DNA of 64,000 nucleotides from Paenibacillaceae bacterium (GTDB taxonomy: Bacteria > Bacillota > Bacilli > Paenibacillales > NBRC-103111). A program made the position numbers and the translations under genes. Every line of letters starts with the position of its first letter. Position 1 is the first letter of the stretch. Under the pieces are notes generated by a model. It saw only the letters and a list, made by a program, of their open reading frames with translations. It had not been told where the DNA came from and ran no database searches. Of the stretch, positions 1 to 8,730 are shown piece by piece. The stretch is from assembly GCA_029256185.1 (NCBI GenBank), contig JAQSYI010000031.1:1-64000 (forward strand). Direction: 5' to 3'.

Positions 1-137
1 AATTCCCAGATGATCGTTTCTGACCAGGCACTTTCGGGCAGGCGTACCGGGGTACGTCAAGCGAAAGTAACGATAGCTCGGGGTGAAAAGGCGGTGAAAA
101 GCTGCCCTCAAGCGGGTGTTCAGACACGCCCCAGGTT

Positions 138-320
138 GTGACGGACCTGAGCGCCCTTATTCGGTCAAAAAACGGGGGGTTGGAATTGTAACGGACTTGA
201 GCGCTCTTATTGGACTACTTTGCCCCCATCCAGAGGGATATTGGGCAGGATAAGGTCTTTCCAGTCCGTTAGCCGCGCCAACCCCCGTTTTTCCCGCGAT
301 TAGCGTCTCTCAGGTCCGTT
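138..320. repeat. Four-copy direct/inverted intergenic repeat
   Basis: A unit of about 22 bases resembling AACGGACCTGAGCGCCCTTATT occurs in direct orientation at 138-161 and 190-211. Degenerate inverted copies lie at 250-270 and 299-320. Between them, the arms AAAAACGGGGGTT-like 166-181 and AACCCCCGTTTTT 280-292 can pair, so the whole block is a large imperfect dyad. The rest of 1-700 shows no convincing gene; the small ORF at 348-629 has no ribosome binding site or family-like composition. This is probably a repeat family carried at several chromosomal sites, but that cannot be tested from one copy cluster. Confidence 0.6.
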
Positions 321-749
321 GCAAGCCGGGAAGGACAGGCCTCAAGAATGAGGAACGAATTTACGAGACGTTATACTAGAAATATCATCCATCTACTTTC
401 CTTATTATCCGGGAAATTTGCTATATTACCATTATTAGATAAGCATTTTCTTCCTATTCTCTTTTTTCCCCTTCCCCTAACGACTCAACATGAGGTTCCA
501 TTCTGGCAAACTGTTCTGCTTCCCTCTCCGTGTCCATCTTTATCCGGCTGGCCGCGGTGTAGAGAGGGCTCTGTGATGAGGACACTATGCAAGCCAAGCA
601 TTTTCCACAATATGGACTTTTATTTCTAGTATATGAGAACCTGCTTATCTGCTATAATGAACTGGAAGATTCCTCTTTATGGAATACGTGCTGCGACGGA
701 TGGGATGCTCCCGTTTTTTTATCTTGAACATAATGGGGTGTTTTGGCTC

Positions 750-1133
750 TTGAGTGAACAAATTTTAACCCGGATTCTTGAGGAGATGCAGCTTTTCAGA
801 GGCGACATGCAAACTCTCAAGGAGGATGTGCAGTCTATTAAGGGCGACGTCCAGACCCTCAAGGGCGACGTCCAGACCCTTAAGATTGGCCAGGCAGAGC
901 TGTATCAGATCACTTCTGCGATCAAAAGCGCCCAGGAGCTTACCCACGCCAAGCTGGAGGCCCTGACGATGGATGTCCGCCGGTCAGAGGGCAATTTGGT
1001 CCGAATCGAGCAGAAGCTGGATAACCAAGCCCTGGATACCCGCGGCGATATCCGCTTTCTCAATCACCGCATTGCCGATCTTGAACTGGATGTAGAAAAG
1101 CTAAAAGACAAATATAACAGAGCATCGCCCTGA
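750..1133 (+). CDS. Small coiled-coil protein of unknown function
   Basis: A 127-residue hydrophilic protein without signal peptide or membrane segment. It begins at a TTG codon placed about 9 bases after GGGGTG; the upstream in-frame ATG at 633 would add a non-conserved-looking extension. Residues 15-45 contain heptad-like repeats including two nearly identical GDVQTLK units that are also duplicated at DNA level (840-881). The remainder is rich in Glu, Lys, Leu and Arg with a regular hydrophobic spacing that predicts one long coiled coil. It resembles short Bacillota proteins annotated only as hypothetical. A hairpin terminator overlaps its stop codon, so it is probably monocistronic. No function is proposed. 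Confidence 0.65.
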   Translation: MSEQILTRILEEMQLFRGDMQTLKEDVQSIKGDVQTLKGDVQTLKIGQAELYQITSAIKSAQELTHAKLEALTMDVRRSEGNLVRIEQKLDNQALDTRGDIRFLNHRIADLELDVEKLKDKYNRASP

Positions 1134-1161
1134 GTATGCGCCAACGACGCTCAGGGCTTTT
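1127..1161 (+). terminator. Rho-independent terminator
   Basis: GCCCTGAG at 1127-1134 pairs with CTCAGGGC at 1150-1157 and is followed by TTTTATTTT. The stem starts inside the stop codon region of the preceding coiled-coil gene. Confidence 0.8.
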
Positions 1162-1243
1162 ATTTTCAGCAATAGGGCAGTAGCATACATACACCACGAC
1201 ACAGCAAATCCCCCAGCCGATGGGGAATCATCTGAGGGATAGA

Positions 1244-1912
1244 ATGAATCAGTCCTTGTTGGAACGGATCAGCGACAAATCAACCTACGGGGTAGGCGGC
1301 TTCTTCGACGTGGAGACAACCGGATTATCGCCCAACTCCGAGAAAATTGTGGAATTATGCCTGACCTTGTTCGTATTCGTGCGGCAAACAGGAGAAATCA
1401 TCGGTATTCTGGACAGCTATACCGGATTGAACGATCCGGGAATGCCCATCGGCAAGTCGGCGCAAAAGGTCCACGGCATCACCGATGAAATGGTGCAGGG
1501 GCAGCAGCTGGATCTGGAGCGCATCAATCAATTGATGGAACTGGCCGATTTCTTCGTCGCCCATAACGCCGCATTCGACCGGGGATTCCTGCAGAAAATC
1601 ATTTCGTTCCCCCGTTCGAAGAAATGGCATTGCACCTGCTACGGCATTAACTGGACAGCCAAAGGGTACCGCACAAGAAAGCTGCAGCACCTGCTGGACG
1701 GCCACGGTCTGGCCGGACAAAACCACCGCGCGGATGGAGATGTGGCGGCATCGATTCAACTGCTCTCCCAGAAAAACAGCGACGGCAGCTTTTATCTGCT
1801 GGAGCTGCTCCAGAAGGAGCCTGCGAAGCGGAGCTATACCGCAGCAGAGGAAACTGCTGCGGCGACAGAGCCGCCCGGCAAGCGGCCAAACTTCTGGAGA
1901 AACCGCCGGTAA
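1244..1912 (+). CDS. DnaQ-like 3'-5' exonuclease (DEDDh family)
   Basis: Predicted exonuclease related to the proofreading epsilon subunit of DNA polymerase III. The three DEDDh motifs are visible: Exo I in FFDVETTGLSP near the N-terminus (Asp and Glu metal ligands), Exo II in AHNAAFDRGFL, and Exo III in HRADGDVAA with the His and Asp. At 222 residues it is a single nuclease domain with a Pro/Arg-rich tail of about 30 residues, so it is a stand-alone nuclease rather than a PolC fragment. The ATG at 1244 follows GAGGGA; the earlier ATG at 1220 has no ribosome binding site. The gene is convergent with the downstream SDR gene. Substrate (DNA or RNA) cannot be told from sequence. Confidence 0.85.
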   Translation: MNQSLLERISDKSTYGVGGFFDVETTGLSPNSEKIVELCLTLFVFVRQTGEIIGILDSYTGLNDPGMPIGKSAQKVHGITDEMVQGQQLDLERINQLMELADFFVAHNAAFDRGFLQKIISFPRSKKWHCTCYGINWTAKGYRTRKLQHLLDGHGLAGQNHRADGDVAASIQLLSQKNSDGSFYLLELLQKEPAKRSYTAAEETAAATEPPGKRPNFWRNRR

Positions 1913-1942
1913 ACCGCCCGGTGCCGGACGCGCCTGCCCGTC

Positions 1943-2833
1943 TCACACGTTCCCCTTCTCCCCGGGGAACGTTGCCGCGAAGTAGCGTCCCCAGTGGGGG
2001 CGGCTGCCGTCCGCATCCACAAAGTCATACTCCTCGGACAACCCCCAGGTGCTTAAGGACTGTCCCGCTTTGTCCGCCACTTGGGGGTCAGCGGCTAAAG
2101 CCACAACGGCCCGGCCGATATATGCCGGAGTTTCCGACGCAATGAAATGCGGCTCCTTGGCCACCCCGTCCCGCCAGTTCTCCTCGGTAACGCCGAAGTA
2201 GTCCAGCATGGCCTCCGACCGGAGAAACCCGGGAGTCAGCGCCAAAGCGGTAACCCCATAAGGCTTCAAATCGGCGGCCATAGCCTCCGCCATGTGAATC
2301 GACGATATCTTGGCCAAGCTGTAATAGAGATTTCCCCGATAACCGTAGCCCACTCCATCCGTCACCTCAATCAGCAAGCCTTTGCTCCGGGCAATAAAGA
2401 GCGGCGCCGCGTAATGGCTGATCATTAGGCGGGAATGCACCGCTTGCCGCTGCATCAGCAATCCGTTGGCCAGTGACTGCTCCCAGAAGGGCTTGCCCCA
2501 TTCCGTCAGCGGATCCCCTCCCCACACATCATTAATGAGAATATCCAACTGCCCTCCCTGCTCTCTGCGCACCTGTTCGAACAGCGACTGAACATTCTCT
2601 TCCACCATCAGATCGGCTCTCACGGCAATTCCCGTACCGCCCCGCTCTGTCACTCCTTCAGCCGCATCCTCGATGGTTTCGGGACGCTGCATCGGGGAAG
2701 GGCCGGCTCTGCTGCTACGGCCTGCCACATAAACAACTGCCCCCGCTTCCCCCAACGCCCAAGCGATTGCCCTTCCCGCGCCCCGCGTCCCTCCGGCTAC
2801 AACCGCCACCTGACCTGCCAACGGCTTGCTCAT
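1943..2833 (-). CDS. SDR family NAD(P)-dependent oxidoreductase
   Basis: Classical short-chain dehydrogenase/reductase of 296 residues. The cofactor-binding glycine motif GGTRGAGRAIA is at the N-terminus and the catalytic YxxxK pair appears as YYSLAK in the middle. The family normally oxidises or reduces alcohols/ketones in the cytoplasm; substrate is unknown. The C-terminal 40 residues (ending with a WGLSEEYDF... stretch) are longer than in minimal SDRs. The ATG at 2833 has GGAGG at a 9-base distance; the in-frame ATG at 2839 sits only 3 bases from it. It is divergent from a WYL-domain regulator with a palindrome between them, suggesting that the regulator controls it. Confidence 0.9.
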   Translation of the reverse strand: MSKPLAGQVAVVAGGTRGAGRAIAWALGEAGAVVYVAGRSSRAGPSPMQRPETIEDAAEGVTERGGTGIAVRADLMVEENVQSLFEQVRREQGGQLDILINDVWGGDPLTEWGKPFWEQSLANGLLMQRQAVHSRLMISHYAAPLFIARSKGLLIEVTDGVGYGYRGNLYYSLAKISSIHMAEAMAADLKPYGVTALALTPGFLRSEAMLDYFGVTEENWRDGVAKEPHFIASETPAYIGRAVVALAADPQVADKAGQSLSTWGLSEEYDFVDADGSRPHWGRYFAATFPGEKGNV

Positions 2834-2930
2834 ATCCATTCGCCTCCGATTCTTATATCATTTCCGAATCGCCCTTCCATGCTCGTATGAATCCAGGATT
2901 GCCCTTTCATCATGATTCTATCATGAGTTC

Positions 2931-2947
2931 ATGACACCTTCTGTCAT
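2931..2947. promoter_or_regulatory. Candidate operator palindrome between SDR and WYL regulator
   Basis: ATGACA-CCTTC-TGTCAT is a perfect 6-bp-arm inverted repeat in the divergent intergenic region. It lies just upstream of TATGAT (2953-2958), a plausible -10 hexamer for the rightward gene. Placement fits an autoregulatory site; no binding evidence exists. Confidence 0.4.
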
Positions 2948-3026
2948 ATTGGTATGATATGATGGAGGACATAAGGAAATAAGCATAAGGGCATGACATA
3001 TAAGACAGGAAGGGCGGCGGTATTGA

Positions 3027-4019
3027 ATGCGGGCAGACCGGCTATTGCAAATTCTCCTCACGCTCCAGCATATGCAGAAAATAACTGCCAAACAGCTGGC
3101 AGAGCAGCTGGAAGTTTCCGAAAGGACGGTCCACCGGGACATGGAGGCTCTCTCCGCCATGGGCATTCCGGTCATCGCCGATAGGGGCACCGGCGGAGGC
3201 TGGTCCCTGCTTGCAGGCTACAGATCGGCTCTAACCGGGATGAACCGGGGAGATATCGAGGCGCTGCTGTTGCCCCAATTAACTGCTGGAGGGCATCACC
3301 CGGACTGGACAGCCGCCTTCGCCCGGGCCTCCGGCAAGCTGCTGGCGGCCCTCCCGCCCGACTGGAGGCGGCAGGCGGAGGAAGTCCGCCGCCGCATCCA
3401 CATCGACGGTGCAGGCTGGCATTCGGATGGCCGTGAAGGCGAAGAAACGTCCACCGTTCTGCCCACGCTGCAGGAAGCTCTGTGGGCAGGCAGGAAGCTT
3501 GCCTTCACCTACCTTCGGGATCAGTCTGCCGCGGAGCTGACCGTCAGTCCGTATGGTCTGGTCAACAAACGAACGGTTTGGTACCTGGTCGCCATGCCGG
3601 AGCAACCCGGCTGTGCCGCGCTGTACGCAGACCTTGCCCGTACCTACCGGGTCTCCAGAATCCGGACAGCCCGCATGCTGGACGAACCGGCAGAAGAACT
3701 TGACGGACCGTTTGACCTGGCGGCGCACTGGTCCGCCTCCGTCACCAAGTTCAAGGAGCAGCTTCCCGTCTACCGGGCGGTGATTCTCGCCAACCAAGAA
3801 GACCTGACACAGTTGAAGAACACCCGCTACCTCCACCTGGAGCAAATCGAACAAACCCTGCAAGGACCGGTCAGGATCCATGCAAGGTTCGATACCCTGG
3901 AGTCCGCTGTTTCGATTGTTCTGGGCTTTGCGGGACAAGTGACCGTTCTGGAGCCCGCAGAGCTTCGAACCGGCGTTCATGATGCGGCCTGCTCCATCTG
4001 CCAAGCCCATGACAGTTAG
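3027..4019 (+). CDS. YafY-type HTH-WYL transcriptional regulator
   Basis: A 330-residue cytoplasmic regulator. Residues 1-60 form an HTH_11 winged helix (TAKQLAEQLEVSERTVHRDM), followed by the linker DRGTGGGWSLLAGYRS typical of the YafY/DeoR-like group. A WYL ligand-sensing domain occupies roughly residues 150-230 (LAFTYLRDQSAAELTVSPYGLV, then WYLVA). A WCX-like C-terminal extension follows. WYL regulators respond to small molecules or nucleic acid signals. Divergent arrangement with the SDR gene suggests local control. GGAAGG lies upstream of the ATG. Confidence 0.88.
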   Translation: MRADRLLQILLTLQHMQKITAKQLAEQLEVSERTVHRDMEALSAMGIPVIADRGTGGGWSLLAGYRSALTGMNRGDIEALLLPQLTAGGHHPDWTAAFARASGKLLAALPPDWRRQAEEVRRRIHIDGAGWHSDGREGEETSTVLPTLQEALWAGRKLAFTYLRDQSAAELTVSPYGLVNKRTVWYLVAMPEQPGCAALYADLARTYRVSRIRTARMLDEPAEELDGPFDLAAHWSASVTKFKEQLPVYRAVILANQEDLTQLKNTRYLHLEQIEQTLQGPVRIHARFDTLESAVSIVLGFAGQVTVLEPAELRTGVHDAACSICQAHDS

Positions 4020-4037
4020 CGCCCTTCCTTTTCCAGA

Positions 4038-4070
4038 CCGCCCTCCCGTTGGAGGCGGACTCGGATTTTT
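4038..4070 (+). terminator. Weak hairpin after the WYL regulator
   Basis: CCGCCCTCC/GGAGGCGG (one bulge, 4038-4058) is followed after seven bases by TTTTT. It may end the rightward transcript before the convergent oxidoreductase gene. Confidence 0.3.
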
Positions 4071-4106
4071 CAGGCAGAACTGCACAGCCGGCAAGCTGTC
4101 CACCCT

Positions 4107-5033
4107 CTATGCCCGCTCCAGCATACGTTCAATGAGCCGATGGGTGGCCAGTGTAAGATCGGCGCGGAGCTTGCAGTCCTCCCGGTTGTGCAGGCAGCCA
4201 AGGAAGTGCTCGATGGCCCCGGTAAAGCCCCGCCGGTAGGACACTGCATCCCAGCTGCCAAAGGAAGCCTCGGTTGCTCCCTGGACCGCATCGGCAAATA
4301 CAGCCCGCTCCAGATTAACCACCTGTGCTGTGCGCCCGCTTCCGTGAAGCTCCAATCGCTCCAGATCAAGCCCCGCCCCCCGCGACATGGAGAAAGCCGC
4401 GCTCCGGTGCTCCGAGGCAAGGCAGCCTGCAGCAAACCGCAGACGCCCTTCCCCGTCTACCGCCTGGCGATAATCCGCCAGCCTCCCGTCGTCTCCGCAC
4501 AGCCATACGACCAGATCGATCATGTGAATCAGATCATCATACAGTGTCTGTCTGGCTGAATGCTTTTGCCGCTTGGTCCGCTGCTTGTCTGCGGCGCACA
4601 GCTCGAAGCCCCCGGCCTGCTCCAGCCAGGATTTGGCTTGCACATACAACGGCGCGAACCGCCGGTTGAATCCCACCGCCAACAGCCTGTCCGCTTGCTC
4701 GGCGCAGGAAGCCATTGCTTCGGATTCCTTGATTTCATAAGACAGGGGCTTGTCCACATAGACATGGACCCCCGCCTTCAGGCATTCTGTTACAATACCG
4801 TAATGGGTCTCCGTCGGACTATGCACAAAAACGGCGTCCAGGTCCTGCGAGAGCAGTCTGCCCAGCTCCGTGAAACGGCCCTCTATCCGGAACCGGCTGC
4901 CAATCCGCTCAACCGTCGCTTCCGATCTGCTCATGATCCCGGCGAGCGTGATACCCGGATGAGAGGCCAATACCGGCAAATAGGCCTTCTCCGCAATATC
5001 GCCCAAGCCGATCATGCCAATTCGTACTGTCAT
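4107..5033 (-). CDS. Gfo/Idh/MocA family oxidoreductase
   Basis: A 308-residue NAD(P)-dependent sugar or inositol-type dehydrogenase. The Rossmann motif GLGDIA is at residues 9-14, the family signature appears as VDKPLSYE (EKP replaced by DKP) near residue 95, and GFNRRF near residue 122 follows it. The C-terminal half forms the alpha/beta substrate domain, with DLIHMIDLVVWL near residue 168 matching the DxxxHxxD-type catalytic segment. Substrate is unknown; in this carbohydrate-rich neighbourhood a sugar derivative is likely. AGGAGGATGG precedes the ATG. The downstream-in-window MFS gene is upstream in the direction of transcription with a gap of about 90 bases, so the two may be co-transcribed. 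Confidence 0.85.
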   Translation of the reverse strand: MTVRIGMIGLGDIAEKAYLPVLASHPGITLAGIMSRSEATVERIGSRFRIEGRFTELGRLLSQDLDAVFVHSPTETHYGIVTECLKAGVHVYVDKPLSYEIKESEAMASCAEQADRLLAVGFNRRFAPLYVQAKSWLEQAGGFELCAADKQRTKRQKHSARQTLYDDLIHMIDLVVWLCGDDGRLADYRQAVDGEGRLRFAAGCLASEHRSAAFSMSRGAGLDLERLELHGSGRTAQVVNLERAVFADAVQGATEASFGSWDAVSYRRGFTGAIEHFLGCLHNREDCKLRADLTLATHRLIERMLERA

Positions 5034-5123
5034 ATTCCATCCTCCTCCGATCAGACCGAGTTTTTCTAGTGAATGTTGCCTGTTGACTATTTATTCACCA
5101 CAACTATTTCGTCGGCCAGACTC

Positions 5124-6359
5124 TCAGTTGACCTTGCGGGGCTGCCGGTCCCGCAAGGCCGCTTGCCCCGCGGTGAGGGCCACGATCAACAGCAATGCTC
5201 CCAGCCCGGTAAAAATCCCCTTATCTTGTACCCATTGAGGAGCGGCGGCGGTCCAATCGAACAAGTAACCGCCCAGAATCGAGCCTGTAAACCCGGCTAT
5301 ACCCGTCAAAGCGGAAAAAACGGCGACAAACATGGGGCGTTCGCTTTTGGGCGTGTCTCCGATTGTGTAATTGAATATGAGAAGGTTAAATCCTCCCACA
5401 CCGGTCCCAACCAGAAGATGGGAAATGAAAATAATCAGCAAGGTCGGCAGAATTCCGATTAATCCCCAGACCAGACAGGAGGCGGCGATAACCGGCAGCG
5501 TCCAGAATAGCAGCAAGCGGGTGGAATACTTGTTATTCAGTCTTCCCCAGACCAGATTGCTGGCCATGGTCGCCAGGTTCTGCACAATCACTGCCGTAGT
5601 CACCCATTGGACGTTGAGCTCCAGCACCTTGAGCATGCCGTAGCTGAACATGGGCAGCGCGATATTTTGCACAAACAGCCATAATGAGATGAAGATCATG
5701 GCCCCCAAATACTTCTTGTCCTGAAACGGCCGTCTCAAGAGCCCCAGGTGATTCTTCTCTTCGGAACGCTCAAACGGCAAATTGGGGTACAACGTAAAAC
5801 AGGCTGTATTCCAGATCATCATGACGGCGCAAACCGCGTACAAAATATGAAATCCGGTTGCTCCCGGGTACGTGTCAAGCACCCATCCTCCGAAGAACAG
5901 GCATATGACAATAACCCCGCTGATCACCATGTTTCTGAAGCCGAAGTAGCTGCCCCTGATCGCGGCGGGAACCATATCTCCTACCAGTGAAGTCCATGCT
6001 ACCCCGCCGATGGCGTTGTTGGCAAATCCAAATGCATAAAAGCATAAATAAACCGGTACCCATAGCCCGGGCGGAAACAAAAATGGAACCAGCCCCGTGC
6101 CCACCCAGAACAGGCGGTGAATCGAACTCAAGACAACCAGCAGAAGCTTGCGGTTTCCCAGCTTTTGCAAGACCAGCGCTCCCAGGATCTGAACTACGTT
6201 CATCAAGGACGGAATGGCTGCTGCAATCCCCACTTGTACAGGCGTTGCTCCCAAATGCAGCAGGAATCCCGTCTGAAGGGGCCCGCCCAAGGTATTAAAG
6301 ATCACTGACGCAGGTATTCCCTCTATCAACAATATGCGTAAATTCCGTCGTTCTCCCAA
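5124..6359 (-). CDS. MFS transporter
   Basis: Major facilitator superfamily permease of 411 residues with about 12 hydrophobic segments in two halves. The first loop carries GATPVQVGIAAAIPSL and a second-half LLVGTGVGGFNLLIFNYTIGD segment, typical of MFS_1 proteins. Substrate cannot be inferred. Translation most likely begins at TTG, because AGGGGGAG lies six bases upstream and no ATG is available nearby. It reads toward the Gfo/Idh oxidoreductase and may share its transcript, which would fit import of a compound that the oxidoreductase then converts. Confidence 0.85.
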   Translation of the reverse strand: MGERRNLRILLIEGIPASVIFNTLGGPLQTGFLLHLGATPVQVGIAAAIPSLMNVVQILGALVLQKLGNRKLLLVVLSSIHRLFWVGTGLVPFLFPPGLWVPVYLCFYAFGFANNAIGGVAWTSLVGDMVPAAIRGSYFGFRNMVISGVIVICLFFGGWVLDTYPGATGFHILYAVCAVMMIWNTACFTLYPNLPFERSEEKNHLGLLRRPFQDKKYLGAMIFISLWLFVQNIALPMFSYGMLKVLELNVQWVTTAVIVQNLATMASNLVWGRLNNKYSTRLLLFWTLPVIAASCLVWGLIGILPTLLIIFISHLLVGTGVGGFNLLIFNYTIGDTPKSERPMFVAVFSALTGIAGFTGSILGGYLFDWTAAAPQWVQDKGIFTGLGALLLIVALTAGQAALRDRQPRKVN

Positions 6360-6555
6360 AGACGACTCCCCCTGCTCCGGCTTCTAAACAACCTTTCGGC
6401 TGGTGCTTGAAGAGTATACGTGTCAGCCTGCCCAAAGTTGTGCAGATCCTTGTGCAGATTCATTTATCTGGCAGATACAGCTTCTTTCAACCGGATCCGG
6501 CTTATGTTAAGATAAACATATTGTGCTTTATGATTATGCGGGGGGCTTTCATCAC

Positions 6556-7110
6556 ATGAATAGAAGAAACGGCCCTGCCGTTTTTGCAGGGATAGTCCTG
6601 TTCGGAACACTCATTGCGGCCGCCATTCTGGCGCAGTCCGCCTATTTGTTGTACGCGGCGAGCGGAATACCTATTTTGCTGGTTCCCTTTCTGCCGGATA
6701 TCAAGACGAGCAAGGTGCTGAAGCCCGGCAAGCCCTCGTCTGGCATCCGCATGTACCGGACCTCCGATCAGGAGGGCGGCGGCTTCCTGGTGATTGAGGG
6801 CGATGCCGGAAGTCTGCCATGGAACAAGCGCCGGCTTTATTTCCAGGTCGAAGGGGTTCCGTCTGTTGCCCCCTCTCCCTATTCCAACGATACCGCGGGA
6901 ATTCCGGTTCTGGCCTATGATCTGGTTCACCATCCCCGCAAGAAACAGCTGTATGGCATCGAGCTTGCCCATCTGAACGCCCGGTTCCGGACCTTGTCCT
7001 ACACGCCGGAGGAAGCCACAAGACTTATTATCCGCATGGAGGATTTGCAGCACCAGGCGTTCCCTCCCCAAGAAAGCATTGTTACTCCCCCGCCGGGAAT
7101 GAGCGCCTGA
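6556..7110 (+). CDS. Membrane-anchored protein of unknown function
   Basis: A 184-residue protein. Residues 7-50 are strongly hydrophobic and may form one long or two short membrane segments (AVFAGIVLFGTLIAAAILAQ, then a Gly/Ile/Pro-rich stretch ending in LVPFLPD). The rest is soluble and basic without a recognisable motif; the C-terminus is Pro-rich. The ATG at 6556 follows GGGGGG; an upstream in-frame ATG at 6523 lacks such a signal. It is flanked by divergent MFS and convergent rsgI genes and shares a bidirectional terminator with the latter. No function is proposed. Confidence 0.6.
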   Translation: MNRRNGPAVFAGIVLFGTLIAAAILAQSAYLLYAASGIPILLVPFLPDIKTSKVLKPGKPSSGIRMYRTSDQEGGGFLVIEGDAGSLPWNKRRLYFQVEGVPSVAPSPYSNDTAGIPVLAYDLVHHPRKKQLYGIELAHLNARFRTLSYTPEEATRLIIRMEDLQHQAFPPQESIVTPPPGMSA

Positions 7111-7185
7111 CTGTGTTTTTTGACAACCTGAATTAATTCAGTTATCGAACCCATTACCAGGGCATCTACGTTCTGGGACTTCAAC

Positions 7186-7223
7186 AAAAGGACCGCAAGC
7201 CTGATAAGCTTGCAGTCCTTTTT
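7186..7223. terminator. Bidirectional Rho-independent terminator
   Basis: AAAAGGACCGCAAGC pairs with AGCTTGCAGTCCTTTTT around a 6-base loop, with A and T tracts on both sides. It separates the convergent 6556-7110 gene and rsgI. Confidence 0.85.
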
Positions 7224-7245
7224 CCCGTCTTTATAAGCTTCAAAG

Positions 7246-8730
7246 TCAATTGTTGCGCTTGGTATTGCCCGGGGTAGTCTTGGGTGCCGGCGTCTTCGTT
7301 GGAGTTGGTGTTGCTTGTTTTCCGCTCCTGTCATTGTTCTTGCTGTCATTGTTCTTGCTGTCGTTGTTCTTGCTGTCGTTATTCTTGCTGTCGTTGTTCT
7401 TGCTGTCATTCCCGTCATTATTCTTGCTGCCGTTCATGTCCCCGTTCTTGCCGCTATCCCGGTTATCATTCTTGTCCTGATCCTCTTCCTTGCCGTTGCT
7501 TTTGCCGCTGTTCCTGTCGTTGTTCTTGCCGTCTTCCCCGTTGTTCTTGTTGTTGTTCTTGTTCTCATTCCCGTTGTCATTGCCGCCGCTTGATTTGTCG
7601 TTATTCCGTCCGTCATCCTGGTTGCCGCTGCCGTTCCCGCCGGAGGTGCCGTCGTTGTTCCTGCCATTGTTTCTATCGTTGTTCTTGTCATTATCTTTTG
7701 CGCTATCCCGGTTATCCTTCCCAGCCGGCTGCTTAATTGCCGGGACATCTTTGGAAGGCGGTGCAGGCGAAGCGGCCTTGCCTGATGGAGACGCCTTGGA
7801 AGCGGGAGTGTTCCGGGATGTATTATTCTTCGAAGAGCTCTTGGGTGTCGGCGTGGACTTGGCGGCGTTCTCCTTCTTGTTATCCTGCATCCGCTTATCC
7901 AGACGGCCGTCCTTCTCTTCGGCTATCAGTTCCTTCAAGCTGTTCTTCTCCAGTTTGGCGGGGTCCACCAGCTTGGAGATGCCGCCCTCCACATTGGCGA
8001 TATTGTGAATGGAATCCTGCTTCAGATCCTCGATCTTCACATCATAGCCGGAGCTTTTCGCATTTAAATAAACCGAATATTTGCCAAGGGACAGCCCGCT
8101 TTCCTGGGCGGACACAATCGCTTCTGTGGGCGCCGCGAATGCCGTCACTTCAATTTTTGCCGCTTCTTCCGGATGCTTCGTGACCACATGGGCCAACACC
8201 TGCTGCTTCAGCTGCTCCGTTACTGCGGCGCTGTCCAGGGCGGCATCCTCCTTGACCGTAGCTCCGGCAATCACTACATCCCCTTCACCTGAGGCGAATA
8301 CATCCATGGCCTCGGCTTTTTCCAACAGCTTCCCGGTTACGTCATCCAGAGAGCGGCCGTTATAGGAGAGATTCTGGACCAAATCCATTCCCCTATCGTT
8401 CAAACCGCGGATTTCCCGCACCTTCTTATGCTTATCGATACCAAGTTCAACACTTGGATTTATATCAATTGAGATATACGCTACAACCGACTTATCGGCA
8501 AATATGGCGGGAAGTCCGGCGAAGAGCGCCATGCACAGCACAACTGCGGCAATGAACACCCCCATCATGGCAAAAGCGGGCTGACGGAGCTCCTGCTGAT
8601 GGTCAGCATACAGAATTTCTTCTCCGAGCTGACAATTGCGGTTCACATTGGGAATCCGGTCGAAGGCTCCGGCAGGAGTCATAACAATCAGATGCTTCTT
8701 GCTGATTTCCATCACAACACCCTTGTTCAT
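7246..8730 (-). CDS. rsgI: RsgI-type anti-sigma-I factor with Asn-rich tail
   Basis: A 494-residue single-pass membrane protein controlling SigI. Residues 1-50 are the cytoplasmic RsgI N-terminal domain that binds the sigma factor (MNKGVVMEISKKHLIVMTP). One membrane helix spans about 53-77. The external part begins with the family motif SIDINPSVELGI; in clostridial RsgI the NP bond of this motif is a self-cleavage site. From about residue 285 the protein is low complexity: a Ser/Pro/Lys-rich segment, then Asn/Asp/Lys/Gly-rich repeats (NNDSK units), ending TPTPTKTPAPKTTPG. No carbohydrate-binding module is seen, unlike cellulosomal RsgI proteins. It overlaps sigI by four bases (ATGA), so the two are translationally coupled. 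Confidence 0.92.
   Translation of the reverse strand: MNKGVVMEISKKHLIVMTPAGAFDRIPNVNRNCQLGEEILYADHQQELRQPAFAMMGVFIAAVVLCMALFAGLPAIFADKSVVAYISIDINPSVELGIDKHKKVREIRGLNDRGMDLVQNLSYNGRSLDDVTGKLLEKAEAMDVFASGEGDVVIAGATVKEDAALDSAAVTEQLKQQVLAHVVTKHPEEAAKIEVTAFAAPTEAIVSAQESGLSLGKYSVYLNAKSSGYDVKIEDLKQDSIHNIANVEGGISKLVDPAKLEKNSLKELIAEEKDGRLDKRMQDNKKENAAKSTPTPKSSSKNNTSRNTPASKASPSGKAASPAPPSKDVPAIKQPAGKDNRDSAKDNDKNNDRNNGRNNDGTSGGNGSGNQDDGRNNDKSSGGNDNGNENKNNNKNNGEDGKNNDRNSGKSNGKEEDQDKNDNRDSGKNGDMNGSKNNDGNDSKNNDSKNNDSKNNDSKNNDSKNNDRSGKQATPTPTKTPAPKTTPGNTKRNN
7331..7405 (-). repeat. 15-bp tandem repeat inside rsgI
   Basis: Five consecutive copies of a 15-bp unit (plus strand TCATTGTTCTTGCTG, with A/G and G/A variants) encode repeated NNDSK in the RsgI tail. 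The array is exact in length and likely to vary in copy number between strains. Confidence 0.85.

Noticed and set aside
348..629. Possible 93-residue gene
   Set aside because: No ribosome binding site, odd Leu/Pro/Phe/Cys-rich composition and no family resemblance; it lies in repeat-bearing non-coding DNA.
7331..7405. CRISPR-like array
   Set aside because: Units are 15 bp with no spacers and are in frame with rsgI codons for NNDSK.
7250..8008. Plus-strand Leu- or Cys-rich ORFs opposite rsgI
   Set aside because: They are antisense shadows of the low-complexity rsgI tail.
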